Assembly: GCA_900766185.1 (NCBI GenBank)
Contig: CAAFUL010000025.1
Coordinates: 1 to 16,414 of the forward strand
Reading direction: 5' to 3'
Origin: an uncultured Johnsonella sp.
GTDB taxonomy: Bacteria; Bacillota; Clostridia; Lachnospirales; Lachnospiraceae
DNA: 16,414 nucleotides
Shown here one piece after another: positions 1 through 7,669 of the stretch. Within the stretch, counting starts at the first letter, position 1. Each line of letters opens with the position of its first letter. The notes beneath the pieces are model-generated. The model saw only the letters and a program-made list of their open reading frames with translations. It was not told the DNA's origin and did not search any database. The translations under genes were made by a program, and so were the position numbers.

Positions 1-118
1 AGGTAGTATAAGAAAAAACAATAGGGCAGGGACTGCCCGAATTAACGGCTGTGGAGATAGTAGGTTGCGAGGTCAGCGAAGCAGGAAGCCCATAGGCTTT
101 AGACTATGGGTAGTTCAC
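1..118 (+). mobile_element. Right end of an IS200/IS605-type (tnpB) element
   Basis: The window opens inside the 3' end of a tnpB-type element. A perfect 7-bp hairpin, CCCATAG (89-95) and CTATGGG (104-110) with an 8-nt loop, is followed at once by TAGTTCAC (111-118). GAAGCCC-hairpin-GGGTAGTTCAC is the usual right-end arrangement of these elements, where the hairpin is both the transposase recognition structure and the end of the omega/reRNA scaffold of TnpB. AAGCC (86-90) can also pair with GGCTT (95-99), an alternative fold. The boundary would fall at or just after 118. The rest of the element lies outside the window, so I cannot say whether it has tnpA or is complete. Family assignment is from motif memory, not a search. 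Confidence 0.65.
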
Positions 119-121
119 TAG
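2..121 (+). CDS. tnpB: C-terminal tail of TnpB (RNA-guided endonuclease of IS200/IS605), partial
   Basis: One frame stays open from base 2 to the TAG at 119-121. It contains RAGTARINGCGDS (from base 23), which resembles the tail after the zinc ribbon and last catalytic Asp of clostridial TnpB proteins. All catalytic residues lie upstream of the window. A second frame, 12-95, reads GQGLPELTAVE and ends in SEAGSP, which also resembles TnpB tails, but it has a TAA at 9-11. The true reading frame is therefore uncertain, and a small indel may have mixed the two. The coding tail overlaps the right-end hairpin, as is normal for TnpB genes whose 3' end doubles as guide-RNA scaffold. Confidence 0.5.
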   Translation, partial: GSIRKNNRAGTARINGCGDSRLRGQRSRKPIGFRLWVVH

Positions 122-201
122 GGGAGATGAAGTCTTGATTTAGGTCATATAAAAACAAAAGAATCGCTCAGATGTCGTATTGGTAGTAATTAATATATAA
201 G

Positions 202-247
202 AGGGGTGTTATGAAATCATCAAAACAGATGCTTTCATAACACCCCT
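202..247. terminator. Strong hairpin, likely terminator of fprA (may act both ways)
   Basis: AGGGGTGTTATGAAA (202-216) and TTTCATAACACCCCT (233-247) pair perfectly over 15 bp around a 16-nt loop. On the plus strand TATTTTT follows. On the minus strand the tail is CTTATATATTA, less T-rich. The hairpin lies about 60 nt past the fprA stop codon and 80 nt past the tnpB element end, so it probably ends fprA transcription and shields it from transcription leaving the mobile element. The remaining bases between 119 and 308 show no gene. Confidence 0.7.
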
Positions 248-308
248 TATTTTTACACAAAAAGCTGCTGCCTTATATTAAAAGGAAATAACCTGTCTAA
301 GTCGTAAA

Positions 309-1514
309 CTAATTTGCATCAACTATAGCCTGAGCCAATTTTTCTATTTCGGGCATTTGTTCAGCCTTAAGAGCTGACTTTATACTTACCGTTTCTTCAA
401 GTATAGTCATATTTTTCATAGTTGATATAAGCTCTTTCATCTTTTTGTTGGCAGTTACTGCCCAAGAGCCGTTTTCCATAAGTGCCACTATACGATTTTG
501 CAAACCGTGTGCGATCAAATCATCTATAAGTATTTCCATCTTAGGGAAGATATCAAGGTTATAGGTTGAAGCCGCAAATACTAACTTTTTAGCACGAAAT
601 GCCTCGGCAAGCATATAAGAAGGATCAATAGTTGAAACATCATACATTTTAATGTTTTTAGCTCCTCTTTTTGCAAGCTCTGCCGCTAAATGGTTGGAAG
701 CATCTTCCGTACCTCCGTATATAGAGCCGTAGAAGATAACTACATCATCACTCTCAGGTATATAGCCTGCCCAGTGAGAGTACTTGTCTATGATCCAGGA
801 AATACCTTCCTTTTCTCTCCATATAGGACCGTGTAAAGGACAGATATAATCTATATCAAGATTGGCAGCCTTTTTAAGAAGTGCCAATGTCTGAGGACCG
901 TATTTTCCTACTATATTTGAATAATATCTTCTTGCCTCGGCAGGCCACTCGGTCTTATAGTCATACTCGTCAGCAAATATATTGCCGCTTAAGGCACCGA
1001 AAGTACCGAAGGCATCGGCAGAGAAAAGCATTTTATGCTCATGCTCATAGGTAACCATAACCTCGGGCCAATGAACCATAGGTGCCATATAGAAAGAAAA
1101 TGTGTGCTGTCCGGAAGAAAGAGTAGCTCCTTCCTTTACCTCTAAGGTCTTATTAGTTATATCAAAGGTGAAAAATTGCTTTATGAATGTAAAAGTTTTT
1201 GCATTGCCTACAATTGTAACTTCAGGATACCTGTATACAAGTTCTTCTAAAGTTGCGGTATGATCCGGCTCCATATGATTAATTACAACATAGTCAAGTT
1301 TTCTTTCGCCAAGTGCATGCTCAAGATTTTCAAAAAAAGCTTTACTTACAGATTTATCTACCATATCCAGCAAGACTGTTTTTTCATCTACCACAAGGTA
1401 GGAATTGTAAGATATACCGTTTGGAACGGGAAAAGCATTTTCAAAAAGATTAAGTCTTCTATCGCTTGAGCCTAAATAAAATACATTATCTAAAACATTG
1501 CGTTGTTGATACAT
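309..1514 (-). CDS. fprA: Flavodiiron protein (A-type flavoprotein, O2/NO reductase)
   Basis: This 401-aa cytoplasmic enzyme should reduce O2 to water (and/or NO to N2O) at a di-iron site, with electrons passed through FMN. The N-terminal metallo-beta-lactamase-like domain (about 1-250) carries the complete iron-ligand set: H80-x-E82-x-D84-H85, H148, D167 and H228. The flavodoxin domain starts near residue 256, with the FMN phosphate loop GSIYGGTEDA at 263-272. The length is typical of two-domain class A proteins; there is no C-terminal rubredoxin, so a separate rubredoxin or flavoprotein partner is inferred. The start is an ATG with GGAGGAAG about 7 nt upstream. The gene is monocistronic, divergent from rel, and followed by the hairpin at 202-247. 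Such proteins protect strict anaerobes from traces of oxygen. Confidence 0.93.
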   Translation of the reverse strand: MYQQRNVLDNVFYLGSSDRRLNLFENAFPVPNGISYNSYLVVDEKTVLLDMVDKSVSKAFFENLEHALGERKLDYVVINHMEPDHTATLEELVYRYPEVTIVGNAKTFTFIKQFFTFDITNKTLEVKEGATLSSGQHTFSFYMAPMVHWPEVMVTYEHEHKMLFSADAFGTFGALSGNIFADEYDYKTEWPAEARRYYSNIVGKYGPQTLALLKKAANLDIDYICPLHGPIWREKEGISWIIDKYSHWAGYIPESDDVVIFYGSIYGGTEDASNHLAAELAKRGAKNIKMYDVSTIDPSYMLAEAFRAKKLVFAASTYNLDIFPKMEILIDDLIAHGLQNRIVALMENGSWAVTANKKMKELISTMKNMTILEETVSIKSALKAEQMPEIEKLAQAIVDAN

Positions 1515-1554
1515 ACTTAGCTTCCTCCAAAAATAAGATTTAATATATCCTGTA

Positions 1555-1560
1555 ATTATA
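1555..1560 (-). promoter_or_regulatory. Candidate -10 box for fprA
   Basis: On the minus strand this reads TATAAT, placing a start of transcription about 34 nt before the fprA start codon. The bases at the expected -35 position (TTCCAC) do not match the consensus, so this may be a weak promoter or one that needs an activator. Confidence 0.35.
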
Positions 1561-1589
1561 ACCTATTTTTATGAGAAGTGGAAGAAATA

Positions 1590-1618
1590 TTGCATTTTTA
1601 TATAAAAATAATTATAAT
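1590..1618 (+). promoter_or_regulatory. Sigma-A promoter of the rel operon
   Basis: TTGCAT (1590-1595), a 17-nt spacer and a consensus TATAAT (1613-1618) give a textbook vegetative promoter. Transcription would begin near 1625, leaving a leader of about 40 nt with AGGAGAGG (1654-1661) before the rel ATG. It lies in the 151-nt divergent region shared with fprA. Confidence 0.7.
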
Positions 1619-1665
1619 TACTTTCATATATTCTGAAATAAGGGCAGATAGTTAGGAGAGGAAAT

Positions 1666-3966
1666 ATGGCAACAAGTGGTAGCGTTATATCTATGAGAAA
1701 TTTTGATGATATAGTTATAGATAAACCTGAGGATTTTGTGTCTAAGGAATATCTGTACGATGAATTAATAAAGGCCATAAAAAGATATCACCCTTCCGAT
1801 GATATCAGCATGGTGGAAAAAGCCTATGAAATAGCCGACAAGGCACATAAAGATCAAAAGAGAAAGTCAGGTGAACCCTATATTATTCACCCTCTTTGTG
1901 TTGCAAAAATACTGGCGGATCTCGAGCTTGATAAGGAGACTATAGTTGCCGGAATACTGCATGATGTTGTTGAAGACACTGTTCTTACAGATGCTGAACT
2001 CAGAAGTATGTTTGGAGATGAAGTGGCTAACTTGGTGGACGGAGTTACAAAACTTACACAGCTTTCATGGGATAAGGATAAGATTGAGTTGCAGGCTGAA
2101 AACCTAAGAAAGATGTTTCTTGCTATGGCAAAGGATATAAGAGTCATACTTATAAAGCTTGCCGACAGACTACATAATATGAGAACATTAAAATACATGA
2201 AGCCTGAAAAGCAAAAAGAAAAAGCAAGGGAAACACTTGATATATACTCACCGATAGCTCAAAGGTTGGGTATTTCAAAAATAAAGGTTGAACTTGATGA
2301 TCTTGCCTTAAAGTATCTTAAACCTGAGGTGTATGAAGATTTGCTTGAGAAAATCACTCTTAAAAAGGAGCAAAGAGAGGAGTTTGTGCATGACATAGTC
2401 GTGCATGTGCAAAAACACCTTAAAGAAGCAGGTATAGAGGCACAAATAAGCGGAAGAGTAAAGCACTTCTTTTCCATATACAAAAAAATGGTTAATCAAA
2501 ATAAAAATCTTGAGCAAATATATGATCTTTTTGCTGTGAGAATTATAGTGGACACCTTAATAGACTGTTATGCGGCTCTTGGTATGATTCATGAGCTTTA
2601 TAAGCCCATACCGGGAAGATTTAAGGATTATATAGCAATGCCTAAACCCAACATGTATCAGTCCTTGCATACAACCCTTATAGCTGATAACGGTCAACCT
2701 TTTGAGATACAGATAAGAACCAAGGAGATGCACAAAACTGCCGAATTCGGTATAGCGGCACATTGGAAGTATAAGGAAAGCGGAAGCGGTAAGGTTGCAG
2801 CCGGAGCGGAAGATGCCAAGATGAACTGGTTAAGACAGATCTTAGAGTGGCAAAAAGATACGGCGGATAATAAGGAGTTTCTTAACTTTATAAAAAGCGA
2901 CTTGGATCTATTCACCGATAATGTGTATTGCTTTACCCCTAAGGGTGATGTAAAGAACCTGCCAAGAGGCTCGGTTACTATAGACTTCGCTTACGCCATA
3001 CACTCTGCTGTGGGTAATAAAATGATAGGAGCCAGAGTAAACGGAAAACTTGTCAACAAAGACTATGTGCTTCATAACGGAGACAGGGTTGACATTATTA
3101 CTTCCCAAAACTCAAAGGGACCAAGCAGAGACTGGCTTAATATCGTAAAAAGTACACAGGCGAAGAATAAGATCAATCAATGGTTTAAAACAGAGCTTAA
3201 AGAAGATAATATATTAAAGGGCAAAGAGCTCTTGGAGAAATATTGTAAGGCAAAGGGCATTAACATGCCTGACATCAACAAGCCTGAACTTCAGGAAAAA
3301 GTTATGAAAAGGTATGCCTTCAGAGACTGGGACGCAGTGCTTGCAAGTGTGGGACATGGAGGCATAAAAGAAGGTCAGATCATTAATAAAATGGTTGAAG
3401 AAAAGGCTAAATTTGCCAAGAAACATGTAACTGATGCAGATATAATAGAAGGAATAGCGGAGGAAAGCTATAAGGCAAATGAAACTGTTGACAAGAACAA
3501 GTCAAAAAGCGGAATTGTCGTCAGAGGCATGCATGATTTGGCAGTAAGGTTTTCAAGGTGCTGTTCGCCGGTTCCCGGAGATGAGATAGTTGGATTTGTT
3601 ACAAGGGGAAGAGGAGTGTCAATCCACAGAACCGACTGTATAAACATAATCTCACTTCCTGAAGAAGAAAGGGTAAGACTTATCCCGGCAGAATGGCAAA
3701 ACACTGAAGAAGATGCTTCAGTAGGAAAGTATCAGGTTGAGATAAAGATTTATGCCAATAACCGTATAGGTATGTTCGTAGACATATCAAAGGTCTTTAC
3801 AGAAAAAGGCATAGATATAAAGTCGGTAAATACAAGGGTCAATAAACAGGGCTTAGCTACAGTAGTTATGCAGTTTGAGACTAAGGGAACCAGAGAACTG
3901 CATACTTTATGTGAAAAAATAAGGCAGATACCCGGAGTTATTGATATAGAAAGAACATCAAGTTAA
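1666..3966 (+). CDS. rel: Bifunctional (p)ppGpp synthetase/hydrolase, Rel/SpoT family
   Basis: This 766-aa cytoplasmic, ribosome-associated enzyme makes and degrades the alarmone (p)ppGpp. The hydrolase HD domain (about 45-200) is intact: H75, H99-D100, E103-D104 and the RLHNMRT stretch (168-174). The synthetase domain (about 255-370) has KHFFSIYKKM (266-275), GRFKD (317-321), YQSLHT (331-336) and EIQIRT (347-352). RFKD is the RXKD form associated with bifunctional Rel enzymes rather than the EXDD of synthetase-only RelA. A TGS domain follows (about 416-478), then the conserved-cysteine segment RCCSPVPGD (631-639) with H654 and C658, and a C-terminal ACT domain (about 690-766). One small variation is PKPNMYQ where PKPNGYQ is commonest. 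It is first gene of an operon, 30 nt ahead of the hydrolase gene. Confidence 0.96.
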   Translation: MATSGSVISMRNFDDIVIDKPEDFVSKEYLYDELIKAIKRYHPSDDISMVEKAYEIADKAHKDQKRKSGEPYIIHPLCVAKILADLELDKETIVAGILHDVVEDTVLTDAELRSMFGDEVANLVDGVTKLTQLSWDKDKIELQAENLRKMFLAMAKDIRVILIKLADRLHNMRTLKYMKPEKQKEKARETLDIYSPIAQRLGISKIKVELDDLALKYLKPEVYEDLLEKITLKKEQREEFVHDIVVHVQKHLKEAGIEAQISGRVKHFFSIYKKMVNQNKNLEQIYDLFAVRIIVDTLIDCYAALGMIHELYKPIPGRFKDYIAMPKPNMYQSLHTTLIADNGQPFEIQIRTKEMHKTAEFGIAAHWKYKESGSGKVAAGAEDAKMNWLRQILEWQKDTADNKEFLNFIKSDLDLFTDNVYCFTPKGDVKNLPRGSVTIDFAYAIHSAVGNKMIGARVNGKLVNKDYVLHNGDRVDIITSQNSKGPSRDWLNIVKSTQAKNKINQWFKTELKEDNILKGKELLEKYCKAKGINMPDINKPELQEKVMKRYAFRDWDAVLASVGHGGIKEGQIINKMVEEKAKFAKKHVTDADIIEGIAEESYKANETVDKNKSKSGIVVRGMHDLAVRFSRCCSPVPGDEIVGFVTRGRGVSIHRTDCINIISLPEEERVRLIPAEWQNTEEDASVGKYQVEIKIYANNRIGMFVDISKVFTEKGIDIKSVNTRVNKQGLATVVMQFETKGTRELHTLCEKIRQIPGVIDIERTSS

Positions 3967-3996
3967 TTAGGAGATTAAAGTAAAAGGAGGAATTTT

Positions 3997-4653
3997 ATGA
4001 AGAATTTAGATTACATCAAACTTGTGCTTGGTTCTGTAAGCACCAATACTTACATACTTTATAACAAGCAAACAAAAGAGTGTATAATTATAGACCCTGC
4101 CGATGAGGCTAAAAAAATCATAGAAACTATAGAAGAAAATGCCCTAAAACCTCAGGCTATACTTCTTACACATGGACACTTTGATCATATTCTGGCAGCC
4201 GATGATGTAAAAAAGCATTACAATATAAAGGTTTATGGCTATGAAAAGGAGAGGGAACTTTTTGAGGATGCTTCTAAAAATACTTCCGAGAGATTTTTAA
4301 GAAAAGAAGTAAAAGTAGATATAGATGAATACTTTAATGATGACAGCAACTTGGAATTTCTTGGAGAGAAGTTTGAAGTTATACATACTCCGGGGCATAC
4401 AAAAGGATCGGTATGTTTTTACTTAAAGGATGAGGAATTACTTATAGCCGGAGATACTCTGTTTTACCATACCTATGGAAGATGTGATTTATACAGCGGC
4501 AACCATGATGATATGATAGCTTCACTTGCAAAACTTTTCTTACTGGATGATAATATACTGGTACTGCCGGGACACGAAAGAGAGACCAATATAGGTGATG
4601 AAAAGAAATATAATTACATACTTAGATATTTTCCTAAGGCAGAGGGCAAATGA
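3997..4653 (+). CDS. MBL-fold metallohydrolase, glyoxalase II-like
   Basis: This 218-aa cytoplasmic hydrolase has a complete dinuclear metal site of the metallo-beta-lactamase fold: THGHFDH (H59, H61, D63, H64), H134 in TPGHTKGS, D153 in AGDTLF and H193 in PGHE. These motifs match the hydroxyacylglutathione hydrolase-like (YcbL/GloB2) group. It lacks the longer C-terminal substrate domain of true glyoxalase II, so the substrate is unknown; a thioester is a reasonable guess. A strong AAAAGGAGG (3982-3990) sits 6 nt before the ATG. The gene lies between rel and hemZ and overlaps hemZ by ATGA, implying translational coupling. Similar small hydrolases commonly follow rel in Firmicutes, sometimes grouped with D-Tyr-tRNA deacylase, which is absent here. 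Confidence 0.85.
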   Translation: MKNLDYIKLVLGSVSTNTYILYNKQTKECIIIDPADEAKKIIETIEENALKPQAILLTHGHFDHILAADDVKKHYNIKVYGYEKERELFEDASKNTSERFLRKEVKVDIDEYFNDDSNLEFLGEKFEVIHTPGHTKGSVCFYLKDEELLIAGDTLFYHTYGRCDLYSGNHDDMIASLAKLFLLDDNILVLPGHERETNIGDEKKYNYILRYFPKAEGK

Positions 4654-6074
4654 TAGCTATATTGTTGGAAGAATTTCCCTATGAACAAGATATAAGAGAG
4701 CTGTGTATGGCTTTCTATCCGGGTGTATCATTCATATATACAGCCGGAGAGGAAGTCATATTTTCATGTAATGTAAAAAAAGAAAAAGATTTCTATCTTG
4801 CAAAGGTAGAGTACCCGGATAAAGTACATAAGTTTACTATAGATGCTTTACTTAGCAGATATGAGGTGAAAAACATATTAAAAAGAAATCTTTATGAAAT
4901 CTTTTTTGAGCACACAGCCACAAAACTTCCATGGGGTACCCTGACCGGTATAAGACCGACTAAGATAGTACTTAATATGCTTGAGGATAACTTAGACAAA
5001 GAAAGCATATATAAAAACTTAAAAGCAACTTATCTGATGTCCGATGAAAAGATAGATTTAAGCTATAAGGTGGCAGCAAAAGAAAAAAGGATACTTGATA
5101 AAATAGATTATAAGGATAACTATAGCCTGTATATAGGTATACCCTACTGTCCCAGTATATGTTCTTATTGTTCATTTTCAGCCTATCCCATAAAAGCATG
5201 GCAGCACGGTAAAAAAGACTATGTAAAGGCATTGTGTAAGGAACTGAAAGCAGTTGCGAAAGCAAATGCACACAGAAAACTTTTGAGCATATATATGGGT
5301 GGCGGTACACCTACCTCTCTTGAGGCGGATGAACTTAAAGAGATACTTAGCTGCGTAAGAGATGAATTTGACATGAGAAATGTCCTTGAAATATCGGTAG
5401 AAGCCGGAAGACCGGACAGTATAAGTACGGATAAATTAAAGGTTTTAAAAATGATGGGAGTGGGCAGAATATCAATAAACCCACAGTCAATGAATCAAAG
5501 TACCTTGGATAAAATAGGCAGATTTCACACTGTAGATATGATAGCGGAAAGTTTTAATATGGCAAGGGGCTTAGGATTTGATAATATAAATATGGATATT
5601 ATATTAGGACTTCCGGGTGAGGGAGTAGAAGAGGTTAAAAATACCCTCGAGAAAATAAAAAAACTTGATCCGGAGTCTTTAACCATACATTCTTTGGCTG
5701 TAAAAAGAGCGGCAAGGCTTAATAATGCTGATGAAAAGTATAGGCATATTGCAGATCGGATCATGGGTGAGAGTTTTAAGTTAAGTTATGCGTTTTGTGA
5801 AAATATGGGACTTGAGCCGTATTATTTATACAGACAAAAAAACATGGCAGGAAACTATGAAAATATAGGTTTCAGTAAGTCGGGCAGGGAATGTGTATAC
5901 AATATACTTATAATGGAAGAAAAACAGGATATTATAGCCTGCGGAGCAGGTGCAAGCTCTAAACTGACCGGTATTACAGAGGGGAAGGCTAAGAGACTTG
6001 AGAATGTAAAAGATCCCAAACTGTATATAGAAAGAATAGAAGATATAATTAAAAATAAAGAAATGATACGCTAG
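4650..6074 (+). CDS. hemZ: Radical SAM coproporphyrinogen dehydrogenase-like protein HemZ
   Basis: This 474-aa cytoplasmic radical SAM protein belongs to the HemN/HemZ family, whose members oxidatively decarboxylate coproporphyrinogen III or act on related tetrapyrroles. The 4Fe-4S motif is C167-x3-C171-x2-C174 (PYCPSICSYC), followed by GGGTP (217-221) for SAM binding and LGLPGE (319-324). HemZ features include an N-terminal extension of about 155 residues with LPWGTLTGIRPTK (93-105), and YLYRQKN (392-398) toward the C-terminus. The start overlaps the previous stop as ATGA; no separate strong binding site is needed. No other heme gene is in the window, so whether the cell makes heme cannot be judged. 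Many anaerobic clostridia keep hemZ without a full heme pathway, so its true substrate is an open question. Confidence 0.88.
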   Translation: MIAILLEEFPYEQDIRELCMAFYPGVSFIYTAGEEVIFSCNVKKEKDFYLAKVEYPDKVHKFTIDALLSRYEVKNILKRNLYEIFFEHTATKLPWGTLTGIRPTKIVLNMLEDNLDKESIYKNLKATYLMSDEKIDLSYKVAAKEKRILDKIDYKDNYSLYIGIPYCPSICSYCSFSAYPIKAWQHGKKDYVKALCKELKAVAKANAHRKLLSIYMGGGTPTSLEADELKEILSCVRDEFDMRNVLEISVEAGRPDSISTDKLKVLKMMGVGRISINPQSMNQSTLDKIGRFHTVDMIAESFNMARGLGFDNINMDIILGLPGEGVEEVKNTLEKIKKLDPESLTIHSLAVKRAARLNNADEKYRHIADRIMGESFKLSYAFCENMGLEPYYLYRQKNMAGNYENIGFSKSGRECVYNILIMEEKQDIIACGAGASSKLTGITEGKAKRLENVKDPKLYIERIEDIIKNKEMIR

Positions 6075-6375
6075 TGTATAGTTCGTAAAATAAGATAACA
6101 AAACGATGAATATTTTTCTGAGTGTGTATATCAAAACATTTAGCCCAGTGCGGCTAGGTTGAGGAATTTTGATGTATGTAATCAGGAAAAGAGGCAAGTT
6201 ATTTGGTATATTTATAAAAAAACGATGCACCGGACTATTTGCACAAAAGTAACATTGTTGCACTTTGTATTCATAAGTAAAGCATGGCGTAATTTTAAGT
6301 GTTGAGACAAAGCATTGCCGATAAGATGATATAAAAAGGTTACACATATTTAATGTTTTTAAAAAGGAGACTACA
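6075..6375 (+). other. Intergenic region between hemZ and hisS
   Basis: These 301 bases hold no credible gene. There is an imperfect hairpin: ATCAAAA (6130-6136) with TTTTGAT (6167-6173), and inside it TAGCC (6141-6145) with GGCTA (6152-6156). No T-run follows, so it is not a clear terminator. TTGCAC occurs twice in the stretch before the hisS promoter. I looked for a T-box leader for hisS and found no AGGGTGGNACCGCG-like sequence, and for a cobalamin riboswitch for the downstream cbi genes and found none. Confidence 0.6.
6302..6330 (+). promoter_or_regulatory. Candidate promoter of the hisS-cbi-ogg operon
   Basis: TTGAGA (6302-6307) and GATGAT (6325-6330) are separated by 17 nt; the -35 matches consensus at 5 of 6 bases, the -10 at 4 of 6. 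The start of transcription would be near 6337, giving a leader of about 39 nt with AAAGGAGA just before the hisS ATG. A leader this short would leave no room for a riboswitch. Confidence 0.4.
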
Positions 6376-7650
6376 ATGGCATTTGTTAAAAAAAGTATGA
6401 CGGGTATGAAGGATATCCTACCTAAGGAAATGGAACTTAGGGAGTATCTTTTGGGAATAATACAAAGTTCTTATAAAAGTTATGGATTTAACAGAATAGA
6501 GACACCGGCGCTGGAAGATATTTCAAATCTTACCGGAGGTCAGGGTGGAGATAATGAAAAGCTTATATTTAAGATCTTAAAAAGAGGGGAGAAATTAAAC
6601 TTAGAGACAGCGCAAAAAGAAAATGATTTGGTTGATGCCGGACTTAGGTATGATCTTACCGTACCCTTGGCAAGGTATTATGCCAATAACAGCGATAAGC
6701 TTATAAGTCCTTTTAAATCATTGCAAATTGGCTCTGTATGGAGGGCTGAAAGACCTCAAAAAGGAAGGTTTAGACAGTTTACACAATGTGATATAGACAT
6801 ACTTGGAGACGCTACGAATGCTGCCGAGATAGAGCTTATACTTGCAACTACCGAAGTGCTTTCAAAACTTTGCCCTAAAAATAAATTCACCCTTAGAATC
6901 AATGACAGAAATATACTAAGTGCCTTGGTAAAGGCAAGCGGTATAGAAGAAAAGGATATGAGCGCAGTATTTATTATACTTGATAAGCTTGATAAGATAG
7001 GTATAGAGGGTGTAAAAAAAGAACTTACAGAGCTTGGCATAGATAAAGAAAAGGTTGAAAATTATATAGCTATAATAAATAAACTTGAAAGCAGCACGGA
7101 TAATAAGTTTAAGCTTGAGTTTATAAGAGAAAATACGAAGGAATTCTTACCGGATGATTGTATAGATGGACTTTTAACTATAATTAATGTGGTGGAAGAG
7201 TGTAAGACTGCGGATTTTAATATAATTTTTGATGCAAGCCTTGTAAGAGGTATGGGATACTACACCGGTACTATCTTTGAGGTAAGTATGGAAGGTTTTT
7301 CGGGTTCGGTAGCCGGCGGCGGAAGATATGATAAGGTAATAGGTAAGTTCAGCTCTAAAGAAGTGCCTGCCTGCGGATTTTCCATAGGCTTTGAGCGTAT
7401 AGTAACCATACTTACGGAAGAAAATTTTGAACCTGAAAAAGAACCGGTAAAGAAGGCTTATTTGTATGAAAAAGGCTTGAATGACAGTGCCTTTATTGAT
7501 ATACTTCACAAAGCAAAAGAGGACAGAAAAAAAGGTTTAACTGTACTTGTAACTGCAATGAATAAAAATAAAAAATTCCAAAAAGAGCAGTTGAGTTTAC
7601 AAGGATATACTGAATTTATGGAAGTCTATAAAGAAGAATTAAAAAAATAA
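6376..7650 (+). CDS. hisS: Histidyl-tRNA synthetase
   Basis: This 424-aa class II synthetase charges tRNA-His. Motif 1 is near GMKDILPKE (10-18). Motif 2 spans SVWRAERPQKGRFRQFTQCD (120-139), with the ATP-contacting Arg. The histidine-specific loop is LVRGMGYYTGTIFEV (289-303), and GGGRYD (314-319) follows. Motif 3 is ACGFSIGFERI (332-342). The loop has Gly where RGLDYY enzymes carry Asp, a variant I recall from Lachnospiraceae. The anticodon-binding domain (about 355-424) is short and not easily recognised, ending in a Lys/Glu-rich tail. AGGAGA (6365-6370) sits 5 nt before the ATG. It is the first gene of an operon with cbiL 19 nt downstream. An intact catalytic core argues for a working enzyme rather than a HisZ paralog. 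Confidence 0.93.
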   Translation: MAFVKKSMTGMKDILPKEMELREYLLGIIQSSYKSYGFNRIETPALEDISNLTGGQGGDNEKLIFKILKRGEKLNLETAQKENDLVDAGLRYDLTVPLARYYANNSDKLISPFKSLQIGSVWRAERPQKGRFRQFTQCDIDILGDATNAAEIELILATTEVLSKLCPKNKFTLRINDRNILSALVKASGIEEKDMSAVFIILDKLDKIGIEGVKKELTELGIDKEKVENYIAIINKLESSTDNKFKLEFIRENTKEFLPDDCIDGLLTIINVVEECKTADFNIIFDASLVRGMGYYTGTIFEVSMEGFSGSVAGGGRYDKVIGKFSSKEVPACGFSIGFERIVTILTEENFEPEKEPVKKAYLYEKGLNDSAFIDILHKAKEDRKKGLTVLVTAMNKNKKFQKEQLSLQGYTEFMEVYKEELKK

Positions 7651-7669
7651 CTATATAAAGGAAGGTAAT

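Noticed and set aside
5826..6347. 173-codon open frame on the minus strand across the hemZ end and the gap
   Set aside because: Half of it is antisense to hemZ. It reads as Phe/Tyr/Ile-rich low-complexity sequence typical of AT-rich antisense DNA, with no recognisable motif.
6075..6375. T-box leader or cobalamin riboswitch ahead of hisS
   Set aside because: Neither the T-box antiterminator core nor a B12-box-like sequence is present, and no leader terminator is seen.
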